IMG/VR virus record: IMGVR_UViG_3300048065_000502
Location: 1-41,786 of that record
Reading direction: 5' to 3' (one strand)
Length of the DNA: 41,786 bases
Source of the DNA: a virus
Below, one piece after another: positions 28,973-37,508 of the stretch. Below the pieces are notes generated by a model. It was not told where the DNA came from and searched no databases. It saw nothing but the letters and a program-made list of their open reading frames with translations. Both the position numbers and the translations under genes were made by a program. How positions within the stretch are numbered: position 1 is the stretch's first letter; each line of letters opens with the position of its first letter.

Positions 28973-29314
28973 ATGAAAGCTTTACCAGTTTTTGCAGCCG
29001 TTTTTTTCCTCTCCGTCTTCGTAGCTCACGCTCAAGTAATAATTTACGATGACGGTTCGCAGTACACGCTTTTGAATGGCGAGAAGATTTATGTCTCGTA
29101 CAACGAACTTTTTCAAAAACAGACGTATGCTAATAATGGCAGGTTAGTGTTTACTCCCCTCGTGCCTTGGCCCAAGCGGGATTATCAGCCTGACGTTCAG
29201 CCCTATGACGGTTTGACACCGGGTGGGCCTGAGTGGTGCGCGGTGTATGTTCCATTTCAAAATGGCTACACTTTTGAAGATCAAGTTTTTCAGAAAAATT
29301 GTCGCGGGGCGTAA
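28973..29314 (+). CDS. Secreted/periplasmic protein with signal peptide
   Basis: 113 residues. A classic signal peptide: MKALPVFAAVFFLSVFVAHA with a likely cleavage after AHA. The mature part is small with two Cys (EWCAVYV and QKNC) that could form a disulfide in the periplasm, and Tyr/Asp-rich strands. AAGGA precedes the ATG. The hairpin CGACA-CTAA-TGTCG (28940-28953) lies just upstream. A lysis, envelope or superinfection-exclusion role is possible but not shown. Confidence 0.6.
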   Translation: MKALPVFAAVFFLSVFVAHAQVIIYDDGSQYTLLNGEKIYVSYNELFQKQTYANNGRLVFTPLVPWPKRDYQPDVQPYDGLTPGGPEWCAVYVPFQNGYTFEDQVFQKNCRGA

Positions 29315-29338
29315 TGCCCCCATAGGGGAGTCTTGCTC

Positions 29339-29584
29339 ATGGCGGGTAAACTCGACAAGTCCAAAATGAAGTGCAACAAGCCACGCCGCACTCCAGACGG
29401 GCCTAAGAAATTTGTGGTCAAAGCATGTCAAGACGGCACAGAAAAGATTGTGCGGTTTGGTGACCCCAATATGCGGATCAAGAAGTCCAACCCTAAAAGA
29501 AGGGCTTCTTTCCGCGCTCGCCATAAGTGTGAAACGGCTAAGGATAAGCTCACAGCGCGTTATTGGTCGTGTAAAAAATGGTAG
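29339..29584 (+). CDS. Small basic conserved phage protein
   Basis: 81 residues from ATG 29339, with GGGGAG eight bases upstream; the TTG at 29333 is not needed. The sequence GKLDKSKMKCNKPRRTP ... KACQDGTEKIVRFGDP ... RASFRARHKCE ... ARYWSCKKW matches, from memory, a small protein seen in many marine phages without known function. Basic with four Cys. Overlaps the next gene by seven bases. Confidence 0.6.
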   Translation: MAGKLDKSKMKCNKPRRTPDGPKKFVVKACQDGTEKIVRFGDPNMRIKKSNPKRRASFRARHKCETAKDKLTARYWSCKKW

Positions 29585-29751
29585 CTAAGAAGAAGGCTAC
29601 TAAGAAAGCCACAAAGAAGGACGCCTGTTACAAGAAGGTGTCTAAGGCTATGCCTGAGAACAGCGCATACCGATCTGGTCACATGGTGCGCTGCCGTAAG
29701 GTTGGAGCCAAGAACTACAACATTGGTAAGAAAAGTGGCAAAAAAAAGTAG
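29578..29751 (+). CDS. Tiny lysine-rich protein with KKATKK repeats
   Basis: 57 residues: an N-terminal KKKATKKATKKDACYKK, a middle ENSAYRSGHMVRCRKVGAKN with conserved-looking Cys, and a final KKSGKKK. It overlaps the genes on both sides (7 and 17 bases), so all three are coupled. Similar YxxG-x-V-x-CRKVGA-type short proteins occur in marine phages. The KKATKK style resembles histone-tail-like DNA-binding sequence, an inference only. Confidence 0.55.
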   Translation: MVAKKKATKKATKKDACYKKVSKAMPENSAYRSGHMVRCRKVGAKNYNIGKKSGKKK

Positions 29752-29962
29752 TGGTGATTTAAAAAAGTGGTTCAGCCAAAACAAGGGTAAAGGCTGGGTT
29801 AACTGCAAGACAGGGGGTCCCTGTGGACGTAAGTCAAAATCCAGTGGGGGATCTTACCCTGCGTGTCGCCCAACAATGGCGCAATGCAAAACCAAGGCTG
29901 GCAAAGCAGCTACAAAGAAAAAGAACTCATCTAGCCGAGTCTCTTGGTCCAAGAAGAAATAA
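29735..29962 (+). CDS. Small basic Cys-containing protein (GTG start)
   Basis: 75 residues from GTG 29735, inside the end of the preceding gene. The pattern LKKWFSQNKGKGWVNCKTGGPCGRKS ... YPACRP ... C is one I associate with short phage proteins of the DUF5872 kind; the label is from memory and unverified. Four Cys and a KKKNSSSRVSWSKKK tail. The alternative start at 29702 lies deeper in the preceding gene and has no ribosome site. Confidence 0.55.
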   Translation: MAKKSSGDLKKWFSQNKGKGWVNCKTGGPCGRKSKSSGGSYPACRPTMAQCKTKAGKAATKKKNSSSRVSWSKKK

Positions 29963-30035
29963 CGTGGCAATCACCCCAACAATGGCCCGTGGTACATTTT
30001 GGGAAAACTCAAATAGATTTAAAGGGTCATGGTCA

Positions 30036-30323
30036 ATGTCGGACGAGCAGCAGCGTCTATCTCGTATAGAGGCGAAGCTAGATAAATTAGCAGAAACAGT
30101 AGTCCAGTTAGCCCGTGTAGAAGAGCGACTGGTAACGGTGTTTAATAGAGTAGATCTAGCTGCTGGTGAGATACGAGCGCTTGAAGTCAAAGTGGACGAA
30201 CTGGAAGAAGTGTCTCAGGGAAGAAGTCACTTTTATAGCATTATAGAAAGACTAACCTGGATCACTGCTACCGCGTTCATTGGTGCTTTGTTCTACATGT
30301 GGAAAATAGGTGCGCCGTCATGA
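30036..30323 (+). CDS. Holin-like / XhlA-like coiled-coil membrane protein
   Basis: 95 residues from ATG 30036. Residues 1-65 form a heptad coiled coil (RLSRIEAKLDKLAETVVQLARVEERL). A C-terminal transmembrane helix follows (LTWITATAFIGALFYMW). This layout is found in phage XhlA-type holin-associated proteins and similar membrane anchors. It directly precedes, and overlaps by ATGA, the terminase small subunit, a place where lysis genes are often found. No endolysin is seen in the window. A longer frame to 29823 overlaps the previous gene and lacks a ribosome site. Confidence 0.55.
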   Translation: MSDEQQRLSRIEAKLDKLAETVVQLARVEERLVTVFNRVDLAAGEIRALEVKVDELEEVSQGRSHFYSIIERLTWITATAFIGALFYMWKIGAPS

Positions 30324-30715
30324 CTGACAAAAAAGAGCTTACGGAAATGCAGCAAGCGTTTCTAGAGGCACTGCTTGGTCCTGCTAGAGGTGACATTAGG
30401 GCTGCGATGACAGCGGCTGGGTACTCTTCTAACACTCGCGTGGGCGAAGTTGCTGGGCCATTAAAAGAAGAAATTATTGAACGTAGTTCGCAGTTGCTGG
30501 CGCTTAATGCACCTAAAGCTGCGTTTGGCGTTATCGGAGTGTTAGACGATCCATCGGCTATGGGTGCTAGAAACGCTGTGTCAGCAGCGCGAGAAATTCT
30601 AGACCGCACGGGCTTGGTGAAGCGTGAAAAACTTGAGGTTACGGGTCCAGAAGGTGGTATATTTATCATGCCACCCAAGAGGGATACTGATGACTCAAGC
30701 ACTATGGCCGAATAA
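30320..30715 (+). CDS. terS: Terminase small subunit
   Basis: 131 residues. The N-terminal half has a helix-turn-helix-type helical pattern (EMQQAFLEALLGPARGDIRAAMTAAGYSSNTR) typical of small terminase subunits that recognise packaging sites. The rest (DPSAMGARNAVSAAREILDRTGLVKREKLEV) is the usual oligomerisation tail seen in such subunits. It overlaps the preceding gene (ATGA) and the large subunit by 26 bases. Position before TerL supports the call. Confidence 0.8.
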   Translation: MTDKKELTEMQQAFLEALLGPARGDIRAAMTAAGYSSNTRVGEVAGPLKEEIIERSSQLLALNAPKAAFGVIGVLDDPSAMGARNAVSAAREILDRTGLVKREKLEVTGPEGGIFIMPPKRDTDDSSTMAE

Positions 30716-32555
30716 GTCCCGGCCTAACAAAACAGCGCGTGTAGCTTTTGGCTACATGCCTAGCGAAGAAGACCCCTTAGTACTGGTAGCGGACCCAACG
30801 GTTACTCCTTTACTAGAGCAAGCCTTTGCATATCTTGATGAGGGCAATTCCCTTCGCAAGACGGCTGAGTGGTTGATTGATAAGTCTGGGCGCAAGATAT
30901 CCCACCAAGGTCTGTCTAAGATCTGGAAGGAAAAGCGCCAAGGATCTGACGCCACAGATAGGGTGAAGGCCCTCGCTAAGACGAACAAGAAACGAAAGCC
31001 TAAAACTAAGGCTGAGAAACAAGAAGCGGAGATCCGCAAGAAGATTGCCGGGGCCAAGAGAAGCCTGACAGTTGCGGAGAAGAAAATTAAGAAAGTCTCG
31101 CCTGAACCACAGACTGAGAACTTTTCTGCTTCATTAGACTTTGATGCTTCTCCGATAGAACGAGAAGTAGTGTTCAAGCCCAACGAAGGTCCTCAGACGG
31201 ATTTCTTGGCAGCTAGTGAACGTGAGGTGCTTTATGGGGGCGCGGCAGGAGGAGGGAAGACTCTAGCGTTAATCGCTGACCCCATGAGGTACTTCCATAA
31301 CGGCAACTTTAACGGGCTGTTATTGCGTAGAACCAATGACGAGTTGCGGGAGATAATTTTTAAAACCCAAGAAATGTATCCAAAAGCATTTCCGGGGTCA
31401 AAGTGGCAAGAGCGTAAGTCTCAATGGGTGTTCCCCAGCGGGGCGCGACTTTGGCTTACTTACCTAGATAGAGATGAAGACGTACTGCGGTATCAGGGAC
31501 AAGCTTTTAGCTATGTAGCATTTGACGAGCTAACCCAACACCCGACAGATTTTGCGTTTTCTTACATGCGTTCACGACTGAGGACTACAGACCCGTCCTT
31601 ACCATTGTGCATGAGAGCCACTACAAACCCCGGAGGACCGGGGCATCAGTGGGTCAAACAGATGTTTATTGATCCTGCCCCGCCAAACAGTCAGTTTGCG
31701 GCGACAGACTTAGAAACTGGGGACCCACTGGTTTACCCAGAATCTTCTGACAAGGCAGGACAACCATTGTTTTACCGCAGGTTTATTCCTGCATCTTTGT
31801 ACGATAACCCGTATTTAAGTTCAGACGGGGCGTATGAGGCAAACCTTCTTTCTCTCCCAGAGATGCAAAGAAGGCAGTTACTTGAAGGGGACTGGGGCAT
31901 TGCAGAGGGTGCAGCGTTCCCTGAGTTTAGACAAGGGATACATGTTACCGAACCCTTCTCTATACCACATGATTGGCGCAGGTTTAGATCTTGCGACTAC
32001 GGATACTCAAGCTTTAGTGCGGTTCACTGGTACGCAGTTGACCCAAGTTTTGAGACTCTGATAGTATATAGGGAGCTTTACGTCACTAAGCACACGGGCA
32101 AAGCATTGGCAAAAGCCGTGTTAGACGCTGAACGTGGTGAACGTATAGACTATGGCGTGTTGGATAGCTCTTGTTGGCATGTACGCGGACAATTAGGTCC
32201 TAGCATTGCTGAAGAGATGATCCGGTTGGGTTGTCGATGGAGACCCTCTGATAGAAGCGCTGGGTCACGAGTGGCAGGTAAGAACCGCCTTCACGAGCTA
32301 CTTAAAGTAGATGAAGAAGTTGAGAAGCCGGGGATAGTGTTTTTTAACAACTGCCGACAAATTATTGCAGATCTACCAGTGATCCCAAGCTGCCCTAAAG
32401 GGTCAGATGACATCGACGCACGATATAAAAGTGACCATGCTTTTGACTCTATCCGGTATGGCATACAATCACGCTACCGAGGGTTCAGCCCTTGGGATGC
32501 TATGTCTGAAGAACGGGCCAGTTACACCCCCTCAGACTCAACTTTCGGGTATTAA
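30690..32555 (+). CDS. terL: Terminase large subunit with N-terminal HTH-like extension
   Basis: 621 residues from ATG 30690 (GAGG seven bases upstream). The ATPase has Walker A GGAAGGGKT (183-191) and Walker B YVAFDE (275-280), then the TTNPGGPGH coupling motif. The nuclease domain has acidic positions in RSCDYGY, DSSCW and HAFDSIRYG. It packages DNA into proheads through the portal. About 150 residues precede the ATPase: residues 40-82 (FAYLDEGNSLRKTAEWLIDK) look like the HTH region of large serine recombinases, followed by a Lys-rich helix, so it may contact DNA itself. Confidence 0.93.
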   Translation: MTQALWPNKSRPNKTARVAFGYMPSEEDPLVLVADPTVTPLLEQAFAYLDEGNSLRKTAEWLIDKSGRKISHQGLSKIWKEKRQGSDATDRVKALAKTNKKRKPKTKAEKQEAEIRKKIAGAKRSLTVAEKKIKKVSPEPQTENFSASLDFDASPIEREVVFKPNEGPQTDFLAASEREVLYGGAAGGGKTLALIADPMRYFHNGNFNGLLLRRTNDELREIIFKTQEMYPKAFPGSKWQERKSQWVFPSGARLWLTYLDRDEDVLRYQGQAFSYVAFDELTQHPTDFAFSYMRSRLRTTDPSLPLCMRATTNPGGPGHQWVKQMFIDPAPPNSQFAATDLETGDPLVYPESSDKAGQPLFYRRFIPASLYDNPYLSSDGAYEANLLSLPEMQRRQLLEGDWGIAEGAAFPEFRQGIHVTEPFSIPHDWRRFRSCDYGYSSFSAVHWYAVDPSFETLIVYRELYVTKHTGKALAKAVLDAERGERIDYGVLDSSCWHVRGQLGPSIAEEMIRLGCRWRPSDRSAGSRVAGKNRLHELLKVDEEVEKPGIVFFNNCRQIIADLPVIPSCPKGSDDIDARYKSDHAFDSIRYGIQSRYRGFSPWDAMSEERASYTPSDSTFGY

Positions 32556-32558
32556 AAT

Positions 32559-34652
32559 ATGGCATTAGGCACACCAGAGACAATTGATTTAGATGCAACC
32601 TCACAGCCTGTGCGCTTTGTTGATGAGGGGTCCGATGTCTCTTCTGAGAACCGAGAGTTATCTGAGCTTGTAAGTTATGTCGAAGGACGGTTTTCTCGCG
32701 CTAAACAGGCACGGGACGAAGATGAAGAAAGGTGGTTAACAAATTATCGAAATTATCGTGGTATCTATGGCCCTGATGTCCAATTTTCTGAGAAAGAAAA
32801 AAGCAAAGCTTTTGTCAAAATTACAAAGACTAAAGTCCTTGCTGCTTACGCACAAATCACAGATGTTCTATTTGCTGGTGGTAAGTTCCCTATTGGTGTT
32901 GAGCCTACCCCTATTGCTACAGGTGGTGTTAACTCTGTCCACGTTGATTTAAACGCCCCAGAAGATATTGAACCCCCCAAGAAGACCGCCACTAAGCGGA
33001 AAGATTTACTAGAGCTTGTTGGTCCCTTTAAAGACGAATTGGAGCCTGTAAAAGATAAGCTACAAGAAGGCGACTCTGGAGCGCAAGGTGCGCTTGTATA
33101 TGAGCCAGCGAGAGAAGCTGCCAGACGCATGGAAAAGCTCATCCACGATCAGTTGGAAGAGTGTGAAGCTTCTAAGCATCTACGCTCAATGGCGTTTGAA
33201 ATGGCTCTGTTTGGTACAGGGGTAATTAAAGGCCCTTTTGCGTATGACAAAGAGTACCCCCGTTGGAATTCAGACGGCGATTACGAACCAGAATTTTCTA
33301 CTATTGCGAAAGTAGAGCATTGCTCAGTTTGGGACTTTTACCCCGATCCAGAAGCCCGTTCTATGAGCGAGGCTGAGTACGCGGTTCACCGTCACAGAAT
33401 GAGCAGGTCTCAGGTACGGGCATTAAAAAATCGCCCCATGTTCCGAGAGGAGTCAATTGAAGAAGCTCTGTCTCTAGGACCAAATTACGAACCTGAGTAT
33501 TGGGAACAAGTCTTAGAAGATACGTCTTCACGCGGCTCCTCTGAGCGGTACGAAGTTTTAGAGTTCTGGGGATACTTAGACACAGAGATTGCTGAAGAAG
33601 CTGGCCTCGACATACCAGATGAGTTTATTGATAACGACCAGATACAGGTCAATGCATGGATCTGTAATGGACAGACCCTGCGCCTAGTTATCAACCCCTT
33701 TACCCCTAGTCGTATTCCCTACCACGCATCACCTTATGAGGCTAACCCGTACTCTTTCTTTGGTGTAGGTATTGCTGAAAATATGGCAGATACCCAGCTA
33801 ATCATGAATGGCATGATGCGGATGGCGATTGATAACGCTGCGTTGTCTGGGAACCTTCTTATTGAGATCGATGAGACCAACCTGACACCCGGTCAGTCAA
33901 TGGATGTATATCCTGGGAAAGTATTCCGCCGTCAGGCGGGAGCGCCGGGACAGGCTATCTTTGGTACTAAGTTCCCCAATGTGTCTAATGAACTGCTGAT
34001 GATGTTCGATAAAGCTAGGCAGTTAGCGGACGAGTCTACTGGATTACCCAGCTACTCTCACGGCAGCACAGGTGTTATGAGTACTGGACGTACAGCCAGT
34101 GGTATGTCGATGCTTATGGGCGCTGCTGCGGGTAACATCAAAGCGGTGGTCAAAAACATTGATGACTATTTGCTTGGACCATTAGGACGAGCGCTATTCA
34201 GCTTTAACATGCAGTTCCGCTTCAGCGAAGACTTACTAGGCGATTTAGAGGTTGTCAGTAAAGGTACTGAAAGCCTGATGCGGAATGAAGTACGCAGCCA
34301 GAGACTGCTGCAATTTATGCAGATGGCAGCTAACCCAGTTATGGCCCCGTTTGTGCGGTTTGATTATATTCTTCGTGAACTTGCAACAAGTATGGATCTA
34401 GACGAAGATAAGATTCTTAATGACGCTAGAGAAGCGGCCATCCAAGCCAGTTTTATGGCTGAATTACAGGCCGCGATGCCTCAACCCCCACCTCAAGCTC
34501 CGGGCGGACCTGCAAGCCCAGATGACCCCACAGGTAATGGTGGTGGTACTGTAGTACCGGGCGCAGCCCCAGAACCGGGCGCAGCGGGTTTTACAGGTGA
34601 AGGTGGTGGCGACAATGGTGGTACGCCTCCTCCGCCCTCTCCGTTAGCGTAG
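32559..34652 (+). CDS. Portal protein
   Basis: 697 residues, a normal size for podovirus portals. N-terminal FSRAKQARDEDEERWLTNYRNYRG, the central VKITKTKVLAAYAQITDVLF and the C-terminal DESTGLPSYSHGSTG helix-loop are typical of marine podovirus portals. The last 60 residues are Pro/Gly-rich and likely disordered. The gene follows terL after three bases and precedes scaffold and capsid genes, the classic packaging-to-head order. No clear ribosome site precedes the ATG. Confidence 0.88.
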   Translation: MALGTPETIDLDATSQPVRFVDEGSDVSSENRELSELVSYVEGRFSRAKQARDEDEERWLTNYRNYRGIYGPDVQFSEKEKSKAFVKITKTKVLAAYAQITDVLFAGGKFPIGVEPTPIATGGVNSVHVDLNAPEDIEPPKKTATKRKDLLELVGPFKDELEPVKDKLQEGDSGAQGALVYEPAREAARRMEKLIHDQLEECEASKHLRSMAFEMALFGTGVIKGPFAYDKEYPRWNSDGDYEPEFSTIAKVEHCSVWDFYPDPEARSMSEAEYAVHRHRMSRSQVRALKNRPMFREESIEEALSLGPNYEPEYWEQVLEDTSSRGSSERYEVLEFWGYLDTEIAEEAGLDIPDEFIDNDQIQVNAWICNGQTLRLVINPFTPSRIPYHASPYEANPYSFFGVGIAENMADTQLIMNGMMRMAIDNAALSGNLLIEIDETNLTPGQSMDVYPGKVFRRQAGAPGQAIFGTKFPNVSNELLMMFDKARQLADESTGLPSYSHGSTGVMSTGRTASGMSMLMGAAAGNIKAVVKNIDDYLLGPLGRALFSFNMQFRFSEDLLGDLEVVSKGTESLMRNEVRSQRLLQFMQMAANPVMAPFVRFDYILRELATSMDLDEDKILNDAREAAIQASFMAELQAAMPQPPPQAPGGPASPDDPTGNGGGTVVPGAAPEPGAAGFTGEGGGDNGGTPPPPSPLA

Positions 34653-34662
34653 GACGAGGTTT

Positions 34663-34878
34663 ATGGATCAAAAGTTAGCGCGATACCTGTTGCTGTTGGT
34701 AAATGACAAAGAAACGTATGATCGTTTCCAAGCGTTAGTGCATCACAAAATTGAAAGTCATCTCAAGCATTTAGAGACAACTAAAGACACCGCCAGAATA
34801 TTTGAAATACAAGGTGCAATAGCGGAACTTCGTAGGTTTGAACATATACGAGCAGAGATAATTGAGGCCGCTGGATGA
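34663..34878 (+). CDS. Small helical head-region protein
   Basis: 71 residues, all helical and highly charged (LARYLLLLVNDKETYDRFQALVHHKIESHLKHLE). AGG precedes ATG 34663. It lies between portal and the 2OG oxygenase and ends at ATGA overlapping the next gene. Similar short proteins occur at this place in marine podoviruses; function unknown, a connector or scaffold helper is possible. Confidence 0.6.
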   Translation: MDQKLARYLLLLVNDKETYDRFQALVHHKIESHLKHLETTKDTARIFEIQGAIAELRRFEHIRAEIIEAAG

Positions 34879-35576
34879 CAGGTAAGTTTAATCATTTTTT
34901 CCCTGTCACCACTTACTCCGTTAAAGCTGGATTAACTGCCGAGCAACGTCAGGCGATGATTGATCATACAGACGCTTGCGTAATGGAAACGGGGTATGAT
35001 ACAACTGATACTAGTTGGACTGGAGACTTTTTTGGTCATCACAGGGTTCACGATCTAGAACAATACGCTCCAATAGTCTCCGTATTACACACTGCATTTA
35101 ATAATTTTATTGTTGGGTTAGGGGTAACCCCTGACATATACGATTTTTGGATAACTCGTAGTTGGCCCGTAAAACAAGTGGACCAAAAGAGTGTTGCTTT
35201 TCATCGTCATCAAATGGCCCACTTAGTGGCCGTGTATTATCCCAAAGCACCGGAAGGCTCTGGGAAGTTTCAGATAGCAACTGAAGCTCATCAGAATGAA
35301 TTGTTTCCGGGCATGTTTGACGAGGCGCAGTACAACAAAGGAATAATCTCTAGTTCAAGTGCGTACACTAGTTCGCGGATCGATCTATCAGTGGAAGATG
35401 ACTTGCTATTCATTTTTCCCGCAAAATTAGCGCATCAAACTTTAAGCAACGCTGAAGGAGTAGCTCGTTACAGCGTGACTTTTGACGCGGTGATGTCTTT
35501 GAAAGATCCAACAAACTTAGAGATGGGGCATCCCCCCGTTGACCAATGGCGAAAATTGGACCGAGTAAAGTTCTAA
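34875..35576 (+). CDS. 2-oxoglutarate/Fe(II)-dependent oxygenase (type 5-like)
   Basis: 233 residues. The metal site reads H110-R-H112 (FHRHQMAH), a histidine instead of the Asp of the usual H-x-D, followed by AVYYPKAPEGSGKFQI. The third ligand is H187 (KLAHQTL) and the 2OG Arg is R198 (VARYSV). This is the layout of PF13759-type phage oxygenases. It sits in the head gene cluster between portal and scaffold, so a virion-protein or DNA target is conceivable; no substrate can be named. It is not closely similar by eye to the enzyme at 13350. Confidence 0.78.
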   Translation: MTGKFNHFFPVTTYSVKAGLTAEQRQAMIDHTDACVMETGYDTTDTSWTGDFFGHHRVHDLEQYAPIVSVLHTAFNNFIVGLGVTPDIYDFWITRSWPVKQVDQKSVAFHRHQMAHLVAVYYPKAPEGSGKFQIATEAHQNELFPGMFDEAQYNKGIISSSSAYTSSRIDLSVEDDLLFIFPAKLAHQTLSNAEGVARYSVTFDAVMSLKDPTNLEMGHPPVDQWRKLDRVKF

Positions 35577-37462
35577 TGGACGATCCAAATAAAATAGATC
35601 CCGCCTTAGATGAGCAGACAGAATCTTTGTTGGCTACTGCTGTTGATGTGGGTACAGATTTTATACCTGTAGTAGGTGAAGCAAAAGGTATCTACGACAC
35701 CTATAATTCTGTAAGCGAAGGCGATTACGTTGGGGCTGGAATAAATGCTGCGGCTACTCTGCTAGGAGTTGTCCCAGTAGTTGGAGACACTGCGGCACGA
35801 GCGCTTAAAACAGCGACTTCAGGACTTAGAAAATCTCCAGTGAATGCTCAGATGTCGAGGGCAGAGTATGATGCTACTTGGAAACAGTTTGATGAAGCTG
35901 AGTCTCCAGAAGAGTGGCAGAAACAAGTTAAGAGCTACGTTAAAAATGATAGAACGGTTGACCCGGTAGTCAGGACTCCCGAACTAGAAGAGTCAGCTAA
36001 AAAGCTGGTGAACGGGGATATTACTCGTCAAGAACACCTCGCCAATATTGAGCAGTACAAACCAGTGACAGCATGGGATTCTCTGCCAAGGGAGCCGTCT
36101 GATAAAAGTTTAATATTTTCTCTTAAACCTAACCAAAGAGCAGACGGCAATTTCGTCGTAGATACATCTACTGCTAAATCTTTTGGCGTTTCAGAGTCTG
36201 CTCTTTCTAAAGGTGACAAGTTTAATGGCAGATTAGATATCCCTGCCTACAAGGACTACGACACTTGGATAGTCGCGGGTACGTCGAAAGCTGACAAAGG
36301 CACGACTTACGCCAAAGCGGTTCACTACGAAGGTAAAGACGGCAAGCCCGTTAAGTTTTTGGCATCGCAAAAAATGGGCGAAAGAATTGGCCAAGGCATA
36401 GCCGATAAGACGGGCTACGCTACGGTGTCGGGCTGGGTAAAAAACTTAGACGCTGACTCCATACGCAAGAGTGCAGGGGAGCTAGTTGACTCACCAGATT
36501 GGATACAAGTGGGGTTTGACCCGCGCCGTCAGGGAGCTTTCTACACTCGTAGCGGAGATAACGTGGGCGCGGCAGTAAAAGAGGCGGACGAAGTCATCCA
36601 AGTCGGCCCCCTAATTTATGCAAAAGAAGCGAAAATAGACCCTGATTACAGTGGGTTTTCTAACGGAGGGTTTATGACTAACTACAACCGAGGCGGTATT
36701 GTTGATAAAATTGACCGCGAAGAAAAAGTCCAAGCAGAAGCTTCTGTCGAGGATAAGCGAGTAGAGCAAGAAGTCGAAGATGAAATGACGAGTATTATTA
36801 ATACTCCACAACAAGCTTCTGGCCCTGATGACGAGCGATCAACTAAAGTTCCTGAACAAGAAGAAGAGGAAATTCTTGAGGGGGACCCGAAGAGACCTGC
36901 TATGATTTCTATGTTTCACGGCGGTCTTGCTCTCCCAGACAACATCATCGGCTTCGATCCTGTAAGCGGAAATCCAATTCCAGTAGGTTCTTCCCCCGAA
37001 AATGTAAGGGATGACATCCCTGCTGCACTTTCCGTTGGTGAATACGTTGTACCCAACGATGTTGTTCGGTGGCACGGCCTACGAACTTACATGGAAATGC
37101 ATGAAGAGGCCAAAATGGGTCTCATGATGATGCAATCTATAGATCAAATTAAGAATGCACCTGGAGATGGATATGACGATTACGCTGAAGGTTGCGGCGA
37201 CCCAAATTGCCCAGTCTGCTCAATGGACATGGGATGCGGCCAAGAAGACTGCGAAACGTGTGGCGGAGACTGCCAATCAGACTCTCAAGAAATGTCAGAA
37301 ATGGTGGACTACCCAGAACACACCGTAGTCGAAGAAGAATATCAAATGGACGAAGAGCCATCTGAGGGAGTGGAAGAGTACGAAACTGAGACTGTGGGTC
37401 AAGACAAACTAACGGATCATGAAGTTATGATGATTTTCGGAAACGGAAGGAATCTGCACTGA
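35576..37462 (+). CDS. Mosaic protein: pretoxin-like N-terminus, phage polyvalent middle, Cys-rich C-terminus
   Basis: 628 residues from ATG 35576 (TAATG with the preceding stop); an ATG at 35546 would add 10 residues without a ribosome site. Residues 25-80 (DFIPVVGEAKGIYDTY ... GVVPVVGDTAARALK) read like the pretoxin segment of polymorphic toxins. Residues around 165-360 include WIQVGFDPRRQGAFYTR and VIQVGPLIYAKEAK, patterns I recall from phage large polyvalent proteins. Then comes a conserved marine-podovirus segment (ENVRDDIPAALSVGEYVVPNDVVRWHG). Seven Cys fall in 27 residues (540-566). The end is acidic. It lies between portal and scaffold. Confidence 0.55.
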   Translation: MDDPNKIDPALDEQTESLLATAVDVGTDFIPVVGEAKGIYDTYNSVSEGDYVGAGINAAATLLGVVPVVGDTAARALKTATSGLRKSPVNAQMSRAEYDATWKQFDEAESPEEWQKQVKSYVKNDRTVDPVVRTPELEESAKKLVNGDITRQEHLANIEQYKPVTAWDSLPREPSDKSLIFSLKPNQRADGNFVVDTSTAKSFGVSESALSKGDKFNGRLDIPAYKDYDTWIVAGTSKADKGTTYAKAVHYEGKDGKPVKFLASQKMGERIGQGIADKTGYATVSGWVKNLDADSIRKSAGELVDSPDWIQVGFDPRRQGAFYTRSGDNVGAAVKEADEVIQVGPLIYAKEAKIDPDYSGFSNGGFMTNYNRGGIVDKIDREEKVQAEASVEDKRVEQEVEDEMTSIINTPQQASGPDDERSTKVPEQEEEEILEGDPKRPAMISMFHGGLALPDNIIGFDPVSGNPIPVGSSPENVRDDIPAALSVGEYVVPNDVVRWHGLRTYMEMHEEAKMGLMMMQSIDQIKNAPGDGYDDYAEGCGDPNCPVCSMDMGCGQEDCETCGGDCQSDSQEMSEMVDYPEHTVVEEEYQMDEEPSEGVEEYETETVGQDKLTDHEVMMIFGNGRNLH

Positions 37463-37508
37463 TTTGATCTCATTGGGCTACCCTAAATGGCCCCCAAGGA
37501 GAAAATAA

